A stretch of DNA of 64,000 nt, from assembly GCA_016931295.1 (NCBI GenBank), contig JAFGEZ010000015.1, positions 1 to 64,000 on the forward strand, given 5' to 3'. The translations under genes and the position numbers were made by a program. Positions 34,072 through 42,128 of this stretch are shown piece after piece; the first letter of the stretch is position 1, and the number at the start of each line of letters is the position of its first letter. A model generated the notes under the pieces. That model worked only from the letters and a program-made list of their open reading frames with translations, was not told where the DNA came from and did not search any database. This DNA comes from Candidatus Krumholzibacteriota bacterium (lineage in GTDB: Bacteria > Krumholzibacteriota > Krumholzibacteriia > Krumholzibacteriales > Krumholzibacteriaceae).

Positions 34072-34875
34072 ATGATCGACTACCACCTGCACGGCAACTT
34101 CTGCGGCCACGGCTCGGGAACGCTCGGCGAGTACGTCGAGGCGGCGCTCGGCCGCGACCTCGTGGAGATCGGCTTCAGCGCGCATCTGCCGAAGGTCGTC
34201 GATCCAGACCCGTACCACGCGATGCTCGAGGAGGATCTTCCCCGCTACGTCGAGACGGTCCTCTCGCTGCGGGAACGATACCGCGGCCGCATCTCGATCA
34301 AGCTGGGGATCGAGGCGGACTTCTTCGAGGGACACGAGGATGCCACGCGCCGCCTGCTCGACGCCTGGCCGTTCGACTACGTCCTCGGGTCGATCCATTT
34401 CCTCGGCGACTGGCATTTCACGAGCCGCGAGGGGCTTCCCCGCTACGAGACGGCCGATCCCGAGGAGGCCTTTCCCCGCTATTTCGAGCAGGTGCGTCGG
34501 CTCGTCGACACGGGGCTCTTCGACATCCTCGCCCATCCCGACGCGATCAAGCGCGAACGCTTCCGCCCGGCGCGCACGCCCGTGGCGGATTACGAGAGCG
34601 TCGCCGAGCGGCTCGCCTGCAGGGGTATGGCGATCGAGGTGAACACGGGCGGACTCCGGCGGCGCGCCGGCTCGATCTATCCCGACGCCGCGATGCTCGC
34701 CGCGTGCGCCAGGCGCGGCGTGCCCGTCACGCTCGGTTCCGACGCGCACAGCCCCGCGGACGTCGGCCGCGATTTCGACGAGGCCTACCGGCTTCTCGCC
34801 GCCGTCGGGATCGACGAGACGGCGGTCTTCGACCGGCGGCGCCTCGCCCTTCGGCCCGTTCCGGCGGCGAAGTGA
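34072..34875 (+). CDS. Histidinol-phosphatase of the PHP family
   Basis: A 267-residue PHP-superfamily metal phosphatase. Metal ligands are seen in order: DYHLHGNFCGH, FSAHLP, GIEADF, GSIHFL, DILAHPD and GSDAHSP. This is the HisK/HisJ-type arrangement that removes phosphate from L-histidinol phosphate. No other his gene is nearby, so activity on another small phosphate ester is possible. The ATG has no ribosome-binding site and sits at the predicted transcription start. Confidence 0.85.
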   Translation: MIDYHLHGNFCGHGSGTLGEYVEAALGRDLVEIGFSAHLPKVVDPDPYHAMLEEDLPRYVETVLSLRERYRGRISIKLGIEADFFEGHEDATRRLLDAWPFDYVLGSIHFLGDWHFTSREGLPRYETADPEEAFPRYFEQVRRLVDTGLFDILAHPDAIKRERFRPARTPVADYESVAERLACRGMAIEVNTGGLRRRAGSIYPDAAMLAACARRGVPVTLGSDAHSPADVGRDFDEAYRLLAAVGIDETAVFDRRRLALRPVPAAK

Positions 34876-34915
34876 ATCGCCTGCTCCCGAACCTTCCCGC
34901 GAGACGGACAAGCGC

Positions 34916-34944
34916 TTGACAGCCCCCGGGGGGCGGGGTATGTT
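34916..34944 (+). promoter_or_regulatory. Promoter of guaB
   Basis: A consensus TTGACA (34916-34921) is 17 bases from TATGTT (34939-34944). The predicted start near 34951 leaves a leader of about 80 bases. In that leader a 7-bp hairpin (35006-35012 with 35015-35021) lies between the purine-rich GAGGAGGGAG and the GTG start. Confidence 0.8.
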
Positions 34945-35031
34945 TCTCGCACGACGGAAACGAACGGTGGAAACCGCCGGAGCCGAAAACCGAGAGGAGG
35001 GAGAGGGAGCCGCCCGGCTCCTTCGTGGCAT

Positions 35032-36498
35032 GTGAAGGACAGAAAGATCCTCAAGGAAGGCCTGACCTTCGACGACGTGCTCCTCGTCCCCGCCAGATCC
35101 CGTGTCCACCCCCAGAAAGTCAACGTCAAGACGCGCCTGACGCGCAAGATACGGCTGAACATGCCCGTGGTCTCCGCGGCGATGGACACCGTGACGGAAT
35201 GGCAGCTGGCGATCGCCCTCGCGCGGGAGGGCGGCATCGGGATCATCCACAAGAACCTCTCGATCGACGAACAGGCCGAGCAGGTGGACCGCGTGAAGCG
35301 GAGCGAGAGCGGGATGATCGTCAACCCGGTCACCCTGTCGCAGGACATGCTCGTCCGGGAAGCCAAGGAACTCATGGCCCGGTATCACATATCGGGGCTC
35401 CCGGTCGTCGACGGCGACGTTCTCGTGGGCATCCTCACGAATCGCGACCTTCGCTTCATCGAGCGCGACGACGTCCGCGTGGATTCGGTGATGACCAGGG
35501 AGGGACTCATCACGGCGTCGCAGGGGATCAAACTCGATCGCGCGATGCGCATCCTCCACGAGAACCGGATCGAGAAGCTCCCCGTCGTCGACGAGAAGGG
35601 GCGGTTGAAGGGGCTCATCACCTTCAAGGACATCCAGAAGCGGCTCGATTTCCCCCATTCCAGCAAGGACACGCGCGGGCGTCTCCGCGTGGGCGCGGCG
35701 GTGGGGATCGGCGCCGGGACGATGGACCGCGTGCGGGCGCTCGTCGACGCGCACGTCGACGTCCTCGTCGTCGACACCGCGCACGGACACGCCGAGCCGG
35801 TGATGAAGATGATCGAGCGGATCCGCAACAAGTTCCGCGGGATACAGCTGATCGCGGGAAACATCGCGACGGCGACCGCGGCGCGAGACCTCATCAAGCT
35901 CGGCGTCGACGCGATCAAGGTCGGTATCGGGCCCGGCGCGATCTGCACGACGCGCGTCATCGCCGGGATCGGCGTGCCGCAGATCACGGCGATCATGGAC
36001 TGCGCGGATGTCGCGGCGAAGGCCGACGTGCCGCTGATCGCCGACGGCGGGATCAAGTACTCCGGGGACATCGCCAAGGCGATCGCCGCCGGCGCGGACA
36101 GCGTGATGATCGGCAGCCTCTTCGCCGGCACGGACGAGAGCCCCGGCGAGATCATCTACCACCAGGGCAAGGCCTACAAGGTCTACCGGGGGATGGGTTC
36201 GATCGGGGCGATGAAGAAGGGAAGCAGCGACCGGTACTTCCAGGAGGGCGTCGGCGAGGGCAAGTTCGTCGCCGAGGGGATCGAGGGGCGCGTCTCCTAC
36301 AAGGGGAGCCTCGCGAGCAACGTCTACCAGCTCGTCGGCGGGCTGAAGTCGGGAATGGGATATTGCGGCTGCGGCACGATCGCGGCCCTCAAGAAACAGT
36401 CGCGGTTCATGAGGATCACGCACGCGGGACTCCGCGAGAGCCATCCGCACGACATCGTCATCAGCAAGGAGGCTCCCAACTACCGGACGAGCACGTAG
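35032..36498 (+). CDS. guaB: IMP dehydrogenase
   Basis: Oxidises IMP to XMP with NAD, the committed step to GTP. The 488-residue protein has the barrel start [13 protein letters not shown], a tandem CBS (Bateman) insert (about 95-205), the active-site Cys in GPGAICTTR, the IMP-binding GGIKYSGD, and the flap GVGEG. The GTG start at 35032 fits the family N-terminus. The best ribosome-binding purine tract (34993-35008) is about 24 bases away, but the intervening hairpin would bring it nearer. Confidence 0.97.
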   Translation: MKDRKILKEGLTFDDVLLVPARSRVHPQKVNVKTRLTRKIRLNMPVVSAAMDTVTEWQLAIALAREGGIGIIHKNLSIDEQAEQVDRVKRSESGMIVNPVTLSQDMLVREAKELMARYHISGLPVVDGDVLVGILTNRDLRFIERDDVRVDSVMTREGLITASQGIKLDRAMRILHENRIEKLPVVDEKGRLKGLITFKDIQKRLDFPHSSKDTRGRLRVGAAVGIGAGTMDRVRALVDAHVDVLVVDTAHGHAEPVMKMIERIRNKFRGIQLIAGNIATATAARDLIKLGVDAIKVGIGPGAICTTRVIAGIGVPQITAIMDCADVAAKADVPLIADGGIKYSGDIAKAIAAGADSVMIGSLFAGTDESPGEIIYHQGKAYKVYRGMGSIGAMKKGSSDRYFQEGVGEGKFVAEGIEGRVSYKGSLASNVYQLVGGLKSGMGYCGCGTIAALKKQSRFMRITHAGLRESHPHDIVISKEAPNYRTST

Positions 36499-36523
36499 GG
36501 CGTCCGCGGGAGATCAGGCCGGC

Positions 36524-37240
36524 ATGAGCGGAACCACGCCCCGTGACAACCTCGACACGCTGCGGCGGGCGCTCGCCGGGCACGGCGTCGATCTTCTCTC
36601 GTCGGCCGCTCTCACGCCCGGGGCGCGTGCGCACGTCCACGAGGCGGTGCGCGCCGAAACGGAAGAGCTCGGATACGCGCTCGTCATCGGGATGCGACTC
36701 TCCCGCCCGGCGCTCGAGACCTGCCGGACCGCCCCGACGTGGACCTACTACTACCACTACCGGACGGTGAACTTCGCGCTCGACCAGGCGGCCTTTCTCG
36801 CGGCGGGCACGATCCAGCGGATGGGACGGCGGGCCTTCCCCGTGCCCGCGTCGCAGATCCTCGACTGGGACCGGCTGCGGGCCCACCTCTCGCACCGCGA
36901 GATCGGGGAACTGGCGGGGCTGGGCTGGCGGGGGCGCAACAACCTGCTCGTCCACCCGGGTCTCGGTGCGCAATTCCGCCTGGTGACCGTGCTGACCGAT
37001 CTCGAGCTGCCCGCGAAAGGGGCGGATTTGTCGCTGCCCGGCTGCGGCGCCTGCCGCGCCTGCATCGACGCCTGTCCGGCCGGGGCGATCGGCGAGGACG
37101 CCTCGCGGTTCGACGCCGATCGTTGCACGGCTCAGCTCAGGCGGTTCACGAAGAGCGAGAAGATAAACACGATGATCTGCGGGGTCTGCGTCCGGGTCTG
37201 CCGGGGCGCCGGGCCGGAAAGCGGGATGAGCAAAGCATGA
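36524..37240 (+). CDS. QueG-like [4Fe-4S] protein, short form
   Basis: A 238-residue protein with the N-terminal region of epoxyqueuosine-reductase-like proteins (YYYHYRTVNFALDQAAF, GLGWRGRNNLLVHPGLGAQFR) and two [4Fe-4S] motifs near the end (CGACRACIDACPAGAI; CGVCVRVC). Genuine QueG is about 350 residues with a further C-terminal HEAT-like domain, which is missing here. It could be a distinct Fe-S reductase of the double-cluster family. It overlaps the hydrolase gene by ATGA. Confidence 0.75.
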   Translation: MSGTTPRDNLDTLRRALAGHGVDLLSSAALTPGARAHVHEAVRAETEELGYALVIGMRLSRPALETCRTAPTWTYYYHYRTVNFALDQAAFLAAGTIQRMGRRAFPVPASQILDWDRLRAHLSHREIGELAGLGWRGRNNLLVHPGLGAQFRLVTVLTDLELPAKGADLSLPGCGACRACIDACPAGAIGEDASRFDADRCTAQLRRFTKSEKINTMICGVCVRVCRGAGPESGMSKA

Positions 37241-38091
37241 AGAATACGCTGGAGAAGCTGCACCAGTCGATCTGGGAACTGCGCATGTGCGTCCAGGACG
37301 GAACGGCGGGGCCTGCGCACCGGCGCGACCTGGCCCGGTTCTTCCACGAAAGCCGGCTCTTCGTCGAGCGCAGGGCGCGCATCCCGCAGGTCGACCGGTC
37401 ATTTCTCATGCTCCAGGAAAGCGACTCGGACTGCGTCATCCTCCTGCACGGGGCGGGCGGATCGCCTGATGAGATGCGCGGTCTCGGCGAGCACCTCTTC
37501 CGGCTGGGATTCTCCGTCTATGCGCAGCGTCTGCCGCTGGAGAAGATCGGCGCCGAGGAGAGCGATCCCGCGCACGCCCGGGCGATCAACCTCAATCGCT
37601 GGAGCGCCTGCCTCGCCGAGATGTCGATCGCCGTGGAAACGCTCGTCGCCTGCTTTCCCCACACGTGGATCGCGGGCTTCAGTTTCGGCGGGACGCTGGC
37701 CCTGAACCTTCTCCGGGAACATCCTCTCCGCGGGGGCGTCCTGATCGCGCCGGCCCTCTATCCGCGGCGTTCCCTTCGATACGTCGGATTCCGCGTCCTG
37801 CGGCGGCTGATGCCCGCTCTCGCCCGCCGCCGCTATCCGCGCGAGACGACCGTCGTCGAACTGATGGAGCAGAGCAGGACGAACCTCGCCAGGATCGAGA
37901 CGCCGCTGCTCGTCGTGCAGGCCGCGCGCGATCCGATCGTCTCGCGCCGCGGCTTCGATCACCTGCGCCGCGCCCTGCCCGGGGAGACCTACCGGTTCCT
38001 CCTCCTCGACAGCGACCGTCACGTGATCGTCCGCGGCGAGGACGGGAGCGAGGTCGCGCGGCTCGTCGGGGAGTTCATCAAAAGCGCGTAG
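37237..38091 (+). CDS. Alpha/beta hydrolase (carboxylesterase/monoglyceride-lipase-like)
   Basis: A 284-residue protein with the fold's oxyanion region LLHGAGGSPDEM, nucleophile Ser in GFSFGG, acid Asp in ARDP, and His in DRHVI. There is no signal peptide. The first 60 residues form a helical extension before the hydrolase fold. It is coupled to the QueG-like gene. The substrate is unknown; an acyl ester is likely from the family. Confidence 0.85.
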   Translation: MKNTLEKLHQSIWELRMCVQDGTAGPAHRRDLARFFHESRLFVERRARIPQVDRSFLMLQESDSDCVILLHGAGGSPDEMRGLGEHLFRLGFSVYAQRLPLEKIGAEESDPAHARAINLNRWSACLAEMSIAVETLVACFPHTWIAGFSFGGTLALNLLREHPLRGGVLIAPALYPRRSLRYVGFRVLRRLMPALARRRYPRETTVVELMEQSRTNLARIETPLLVVQAARDPIVSRRGFDHLRRALPGETYRFLLLDSDRHVIVRGEDGSEVARLVGEFIKSA

Positions 38092-38117
38092 GCGCGGGCC
38101 GCCCGGACGCGCGTCCG

Positions 38118-38885
38118 TCATTCCATGGAAAATGAGAAGGTCGGGTCGATCGACCGGATCTCGTCGACGACGGCGAGGAGGTCGCGGTCGATCTCAGGCG
38201 CGGGGCGTGTCCGCCGGGCCGAGTAGAGGTCGAGGAACCGGTCGTGCAGTTCCCCGAGCCGGGCCCGGTCGTCGATCCGGTCGACGTCGCGGCCGAGATG
38301 GTAGATCTCCCCGCCGGTGAGGCGGCGGTAGAGGTTGAAATACTCGCTCCTGAGGCGCGAGAGCACGTGCGCGTACTTCTCGAATCCGTCGGCGAGCTTG
38401 CCGAGAACGTCGCTGATCGCCGTCGGACGACGGAAGGTCTCGATCGCGTAACCCCTTGCGATCGCGTAGTAGGCCGCGCCCCGGCCGGCGTAGAGGCGGG
38501 GGTTCGCGCAAAGCCACGGCGTCGACGAGGGGCGCCGCCCCGTCGGGTTGTCGAAGATCCCGATCGAGAGGAGCAGGAAATCGGCGTTTGCCCGGTAGAG
38601 ATCGTACCTGCCGCGCGGATGTTCTATCGAACGGGCCGTCTCCGACAGGGCGATGTCCCACGGAACCATGCGGGATGCAATCCGCTGCTGCCCGGGCCCG
38701 TCGACCAGGCCGGCGAGGAGCGCGGCGATGTAGACGTTCACGTCCTCGTCGTAACAGTCTTCGTTCGAGGGGAATCCGCTCTCCAACCTGCTGTAGAGCA
38801 GGTTGTTCATCATGTAGAAGTAGGTCCGGCGGGGTTCCGCGGACGCCCGTTCGCCGATCTCCGCATATGTGCCGGTAACGGCCAT
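38118..38885 (-). CDS. Protein of unknown function (255 residues)
   Basis: A soluble protein without signal peptide or clear membrane segment. It is rich in Arg/Tyr and mostly helical in pattern (RRTYFYMMNNLLYSRLESG, EDVNVYIAALLAGLVDG, AYYAIARGYAIETF). ATG at 38885 is preferred over 38942 because GGAGAG lies 6-11 bases upstream. It converges on the hydrolase and diverges from the amidase. I do not recognise a family. Confidence 0.7.
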   Translation of the reverse strand: MAVTGTYAEIGERASAEPRRTYFYMMNNLLYSRLESGFPSNEDCYDEDVNVYIAALLAGLVDGPGQQRIASRMVPWDIALSETARSIEHPRGRYDLYRANADFLLLSIGIFDNPTGRRPSSTPWLCANPRLYAGRGAAYYAIARGYAIETFRRPTAISDVLGKLADGFEKYAHVLSRLRSEYFNLYRRLTGGEIYHLGRDVDRIDDRARLGELHDRFLDLYSARRTRPAPEIDRDLLAVVDEIRSIDPTFSFSME

Positions 38886-38989
38886 GTTTTCTCTCCGTTG
38901 CAGCGCATCGGTGTCGTCGCCGCTCCGGGCTGCAAGGTCCATGCCACGGAGGGGCCGCCCTCCCCCGGCGGGGAGCGCCGGAAAAACCC

Positions 38990-39020
38990 TTGCCCGGCGA
39001 TATGACTGTTCTGTTATAAT
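38990..39020 (+). promoter_or_regulatory. Promoter of the nitrilase-family gene
   Basis: A consensus -10 TATAAT is at 39015-39020, with TTGCCC at 38990-38995 as the best -35 (19-base spacer). The leader is about 44 bases and ends in a strong AAGGGGG ribosome-binding site. Confidence 0.55.
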
Positions 39021-39070
39021 GGCTCCCGACGATCGAGCTCCGCCTACCCACCGATTGCAAGGGGGATTCC

Positions 39071-39874
39071 ATGAGAGTCGGGTTCCTGCAGTCCCGGCCC
39101 AAGTTCGGGGCCGTGAAGACGAATGTGAGAAAAGCAGTTACGCTACTCTCGAAGATTCATGACGCCCTGGTCGTGCTGCCCGAGCTTTTCAACACGGGGT
39201 ATCTCTTCAAGAACCGGGAGGAGCTCGCCTCGCTCGCCGAAACGGTCCCCGGCGGCTTCACCACGGTCGAGATGAAGAAGATCGCCAAGAAGAACGGTCT
39301 CGACATCGTTTTCGGCATCGCCCAGAAGCACGGCCGCAAGCTCTACAACAGCGCCGTGTACGTTTCCCGGAAGGGCAAGGTGCAGGTATATCAGAAGATA
39401 CACCTCTTCGACCGGGAGAAGCTCTTCTTTTCCCCGGGAGACAAGCTCGCCATCGTCAAGACCGAGGAGACCATGGCGGGAATCATGATCTGCTTCGACT
39501 GGATCTTTCCCGAGGTCGCGCGCGCGCTGTCCCTCAAGGGGGCGCGGATCATCTGCCATCCGAGCAATCTCGTGCTGCCATGGGGGCAGGAGGCGATGAA
39601 GACGCGCTGCATCGAGAACGGCGTCTTCGCCGTCACGGCGAACCGCATCGGCACCGAGCGACGGGGGACGATCGAGCTCTCCTTCACGGGAAACAGCCAG
39701 ATCATCGGCCCGAAGGGCGACCTTCTCCTCACGGCGGGCGATCGGAGCGAATCGTTGAAATCGGTCGAGATCGACATCTCCCAGGCCGACGACAAGAGCG
39801 TGACGAGCAACAACGATCTCTTCGTCGACCGCGTGCCGGGCATCTACACGCCGCTCTGTCGCAAGAAGCCCTGA
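39071..39874 (+). CDS. Carbon-nitrogen hydrolase (nitrilase superfamily amidase)
   Basis: A 267-residue protein with the Glu-Lys-Cys triad of the superfamily: E in LPELFNTGY, K in YQKIHLF, and C in MICFDWIFPE. Length and motifs fit amidase branches such as omega-amidase or N-carbamoyl amidases rather than true nitrilases. It is cytoplasmic. The exact amide is unknown and no pathway partner is adjacent. Confidence 0.88.
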   Translation: MRVGFLQSRPKFGAVKTNVRKAVTLLSKIHDALVVLPELFNTGYLFKNREELASLAETVPGGFTTVEMKKIAKKNGLDIVFGIAQKHGRKLYNSAVYVSRKGKVQVYQKIHLFDREKLFFSPGDKLAIVKTEETMAGIMICFDWIFPEVARALSLKGARIICHPSNLVLPWGQEAMKTRCIENGVFAVTANRIGTERRGTIELSFTGNSQIIGPKGDLLLTAGDRSESLKSVEIDISQADDKSVTSNNDLFVDRVPGIYTPLCRKKP

Positions 39875-40035
39875 TCGGGGTCGTTTCGCGATAATGCCTT
39901 GCCATCTCCCCGCGTAGCCTTCTGCTCGTGCAAAACGCATCGAGGAAGGGCGAATTCTGTCCCTCCTTCCGCTTCCGCGTGTCGATATTCCTCATAAGGG
40001 TTTGTGTTTTCCCGACATAGTGCCTCACCGACCCT

Positions 40036-40050
40036 TGGCATGCTCCTTGC
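40036..40050 (+). promoter_or_regulatory. Sigma-54 (RpoN) type -24/-12 promoter of the signalling cassette
   Basis: TGGCAT (40036-40041), five bases, then TTGC (40047-40050) gives GG and GC dinucleotides separated by exactly 10 bases, the RpoN signature. Transcription would start near 40062, about 73 bases before the GTG at 40135. An enhancer-binding activator is expected but none is in the window. Confidence 0.7.
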
Positions 40051-40134
40051 GAAATCCCGGAACGACATGGCATGCAGTGTATCCGAGCGCCCGGACCCGC
40101 CGGATCCGCGCGCCCCGTTCGAGAGGAGATAGCG

Positions 40135-42126
40135 GTGGCAAGAGACGCTGAGAGAAAACCCGTCCTCACATCCCCGTGGAAGATCGGGACACTCGTCGCG
40201 TTGCTCATGGTGATGACCGGCATCGGCGTCACGTATTACATCGTGGACGTCTACGGCGTCGAGTTCTCCTGGCTGTCGCCCTCGGAGGGGTTTCCCGGTT
40301 TCCGCCTGGATTCCTTCGGATTCTTCCGGGAGATGTACCCGATGGTCGCCGCGGTCATCGGCCTTTCGCTGCTGAGCTATTTCGTCGTCGCCTCGGCGGT
40401 GCGGCGCTACCGGTTCTATCTGAGCTCCGGCCAGGACTACCGGAGGATGATCTCGCTCGCCGACAGCATCGACGACCTGACCAATCCCGCTCAGATCGGC
40501 AAGCTTTCCGGGTATCCCGAGCTGCAGCGGGTGCTCCGGAACTACGGGGACCAGATCCGCGACATCTCCAGCGCGCTCGAGCAGAAGGAACGGGAGTCGA
40601 AGTCGATCGACTTCGAGATGGAGATCGATTCCCTGCTGCGGGGCGAGCCGGTCGACGATTCGAATATCGACGGCCGTTGGTGGGCGCCGATCTTCAGGCG
40701 GATCCAGGAGCACATGGAGGCGTCGGCGGCAAACGAGGGGGATACCTGTGATAAGGAGGAGATCCGCCGTCTCGTGGGGCGGGTCCTTTTGACGAACGGC
40801 AAGGTGTTCGAGTCGGTGAGCGGAGCGAGCGAGGATCTGATCGAGATAGCGCGCGCCGTCGGCGAGCTCGACGGCGTCTCTGCACGTCTCGACGAGACCC
40901 CCGGAACGTCGGCCGGCCCGGTCGACGCGCGTTGCCTCGACGAGATCGAGACCGCTCTCCGCGGAATCGAACAGGGCGGCGGCGTGTTGAACGAGTTCTC
41001 GGAGGAAACGAACGGGATCGCGTTGAACCTGGCGCTCATGGCGGCACGGGGCGCCGTCGACGAGCACGAGCTCGCCGCCTTCGCAGAGAAGGCCCGCTCG
41101 ACCGCCGAGCGGTTCCGCCGTCTCGGCGGCACCGTCGCCGGACTGACGAAGAGCATGCTCGACGCCCTCCAGCGGGCGCGCGCGGGAACCGGCGCGTCCC
41201 GGGCGGCGGCGCCGGACGAAAGCGGTTCGATGCGGGCGTCTATCGCCGACATCTCCGGCCGGATCGAGCAGAGCAGCATGCGACTGCAGGACCGCGTCTG
41301 CTCGCTGACCGGCGAGATCGAGGACGTCGGGAGTTTCCTGCGGAACTGGATGGACGGCGAGGCCGGGACGGATGACCACGCTCCCTCCCGGAGCGACGGC
41401 GACTTCGTCAACTACGGCGCGGGCGAGCACGAAAAGACCCCCGAGGACGATCTCGTGATCGACCACGGCGAGTCGTGGCAGAACGTCGGCGGGTTCACGG
41501 GCATGTTCGCCGGCGGCGACAGCGAACCGGCCGCCGACGGGGAACCGTCCGCCGGGCGCGAGCCGGCGGATGAGACGGTTGTGCGCGAGCCGGCGGAACC
41601 CGCAGCCGTCGAGGAGAGGCTCTTCGACGAGACGACCGAACCGATGGATACGAGTCGTTCCCACGAGGCGTTCAACGAGATCTCGCTCGAGCGGATCGTC
41701 GAGGCGGCCGGGTTCGGCGCCCGGGCGACCGGGAAGCCGGGCGAGGAGCCCGTCGACCGGACGCCCGCCCCGATGCCCGCGACCGCGGACGACGCGCCGT
41801 TCGCCGGCGAACCGGCCGCCGCGCCGGAGCAGGAGAGCGCCCGGGCCGCGGAACCGGTTTCAAAGGATCCGCCGGCTGTCGGCGGGGGCGAGGGATGGAT
41901 GGAGATGCCCGGACGGGAGCGGGTTCGCGTCGACGTCGAGGTCGATCGCGATCAAGCCTTCGACATCCCGGTCGACGGCATTGGCGGGGATCCCGCGGAG
42001 GCCGCGCAGAACGAGCCGGCGGTCGAGGAGCGTTCCGGTACGGCCACGGACGGCGGGGAGCCCGTCCACGACCTGTTCGAACTCGGTGCCGTCGAATACA
42101 CCGAAGAAACACAGACGCAGCGATAG
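40135..42126 (+). CDS. Membrane-anchored chemoreceptor-like protein with acidic tail
   Basis: A 663-residue protein. Two transmembrane helices (about 15-37 and 62-83) flank a short periplasmic loop of about 25 residues, too small for a usual ligand domain. A long helical cytoplasmic region contains a segment (EETNGIALNLALMAARG, then FAEKARSTAERFRRL) that follows the tip of methyl-accepting chemoreceptors, the site that binds CheA/CheW. The last 250 residues are acidic, Ala/Pro/Glu-rich and probably disordered. GTG at 40135 has GAGAGGAG upstream. It is the first gene after the sigma-54 promoter. Confidence 0.7.
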   Translation: MARDAERKPVLTSPWKIGTLVALLMVMTGIGVTYYIVDVYGVEFSWLSPSEGFPGFRLDSFGFFREMYPMVAAVIGLSLLSYFVVASAVRRYRFYLSSGQDYRRMISLADSIDDLTNPAQIGKLSGYPELQRVLRNYGDQIRDISSALEQKERESKSIDFEMEIDSLLRGEPVDDSNIDGRWWAPIFRRIQEHMEASAANEGDTCDKEEIRRLVGRVLLTNGKVFESVSGASEDLIEIARAVGELDGVSARLDETPGTSAGPVDARCLDEIETALRGIEQGGGVLNEFSEETNGIALNLALMAARGAVDEHELAAFAEKARSTAERFRRLGGTVAGLTKSMLDALQRARAGTGASRAAAPDESGSMRASIADISGRIEQSSMRLQDRVCSLTGEIEDVGSFLRNWMDGEAGTDDHAPSRSDGDFVNYGAGEHEKTPEDDLVIDHGESWQNVGGFTGMFAGGDSEPAADGEPSAGREPADETVVREPAEPAAVEERLFDETTEPMDTSRSHEAFNEISLERIVEAAGFGARATGKPGEEPVDRTPAPMPATADDAPFAGEPAAAPEQESARAAEPVSKDPPAVGGGEGWMEMPGRERVRVDVEVDRDQAFDIPVDGIGGDPAEAAQNEPAVEERSGTATDGGEPVHDLFELGAVEYTEETQTQR

Positions 42127-42128
42127 AG

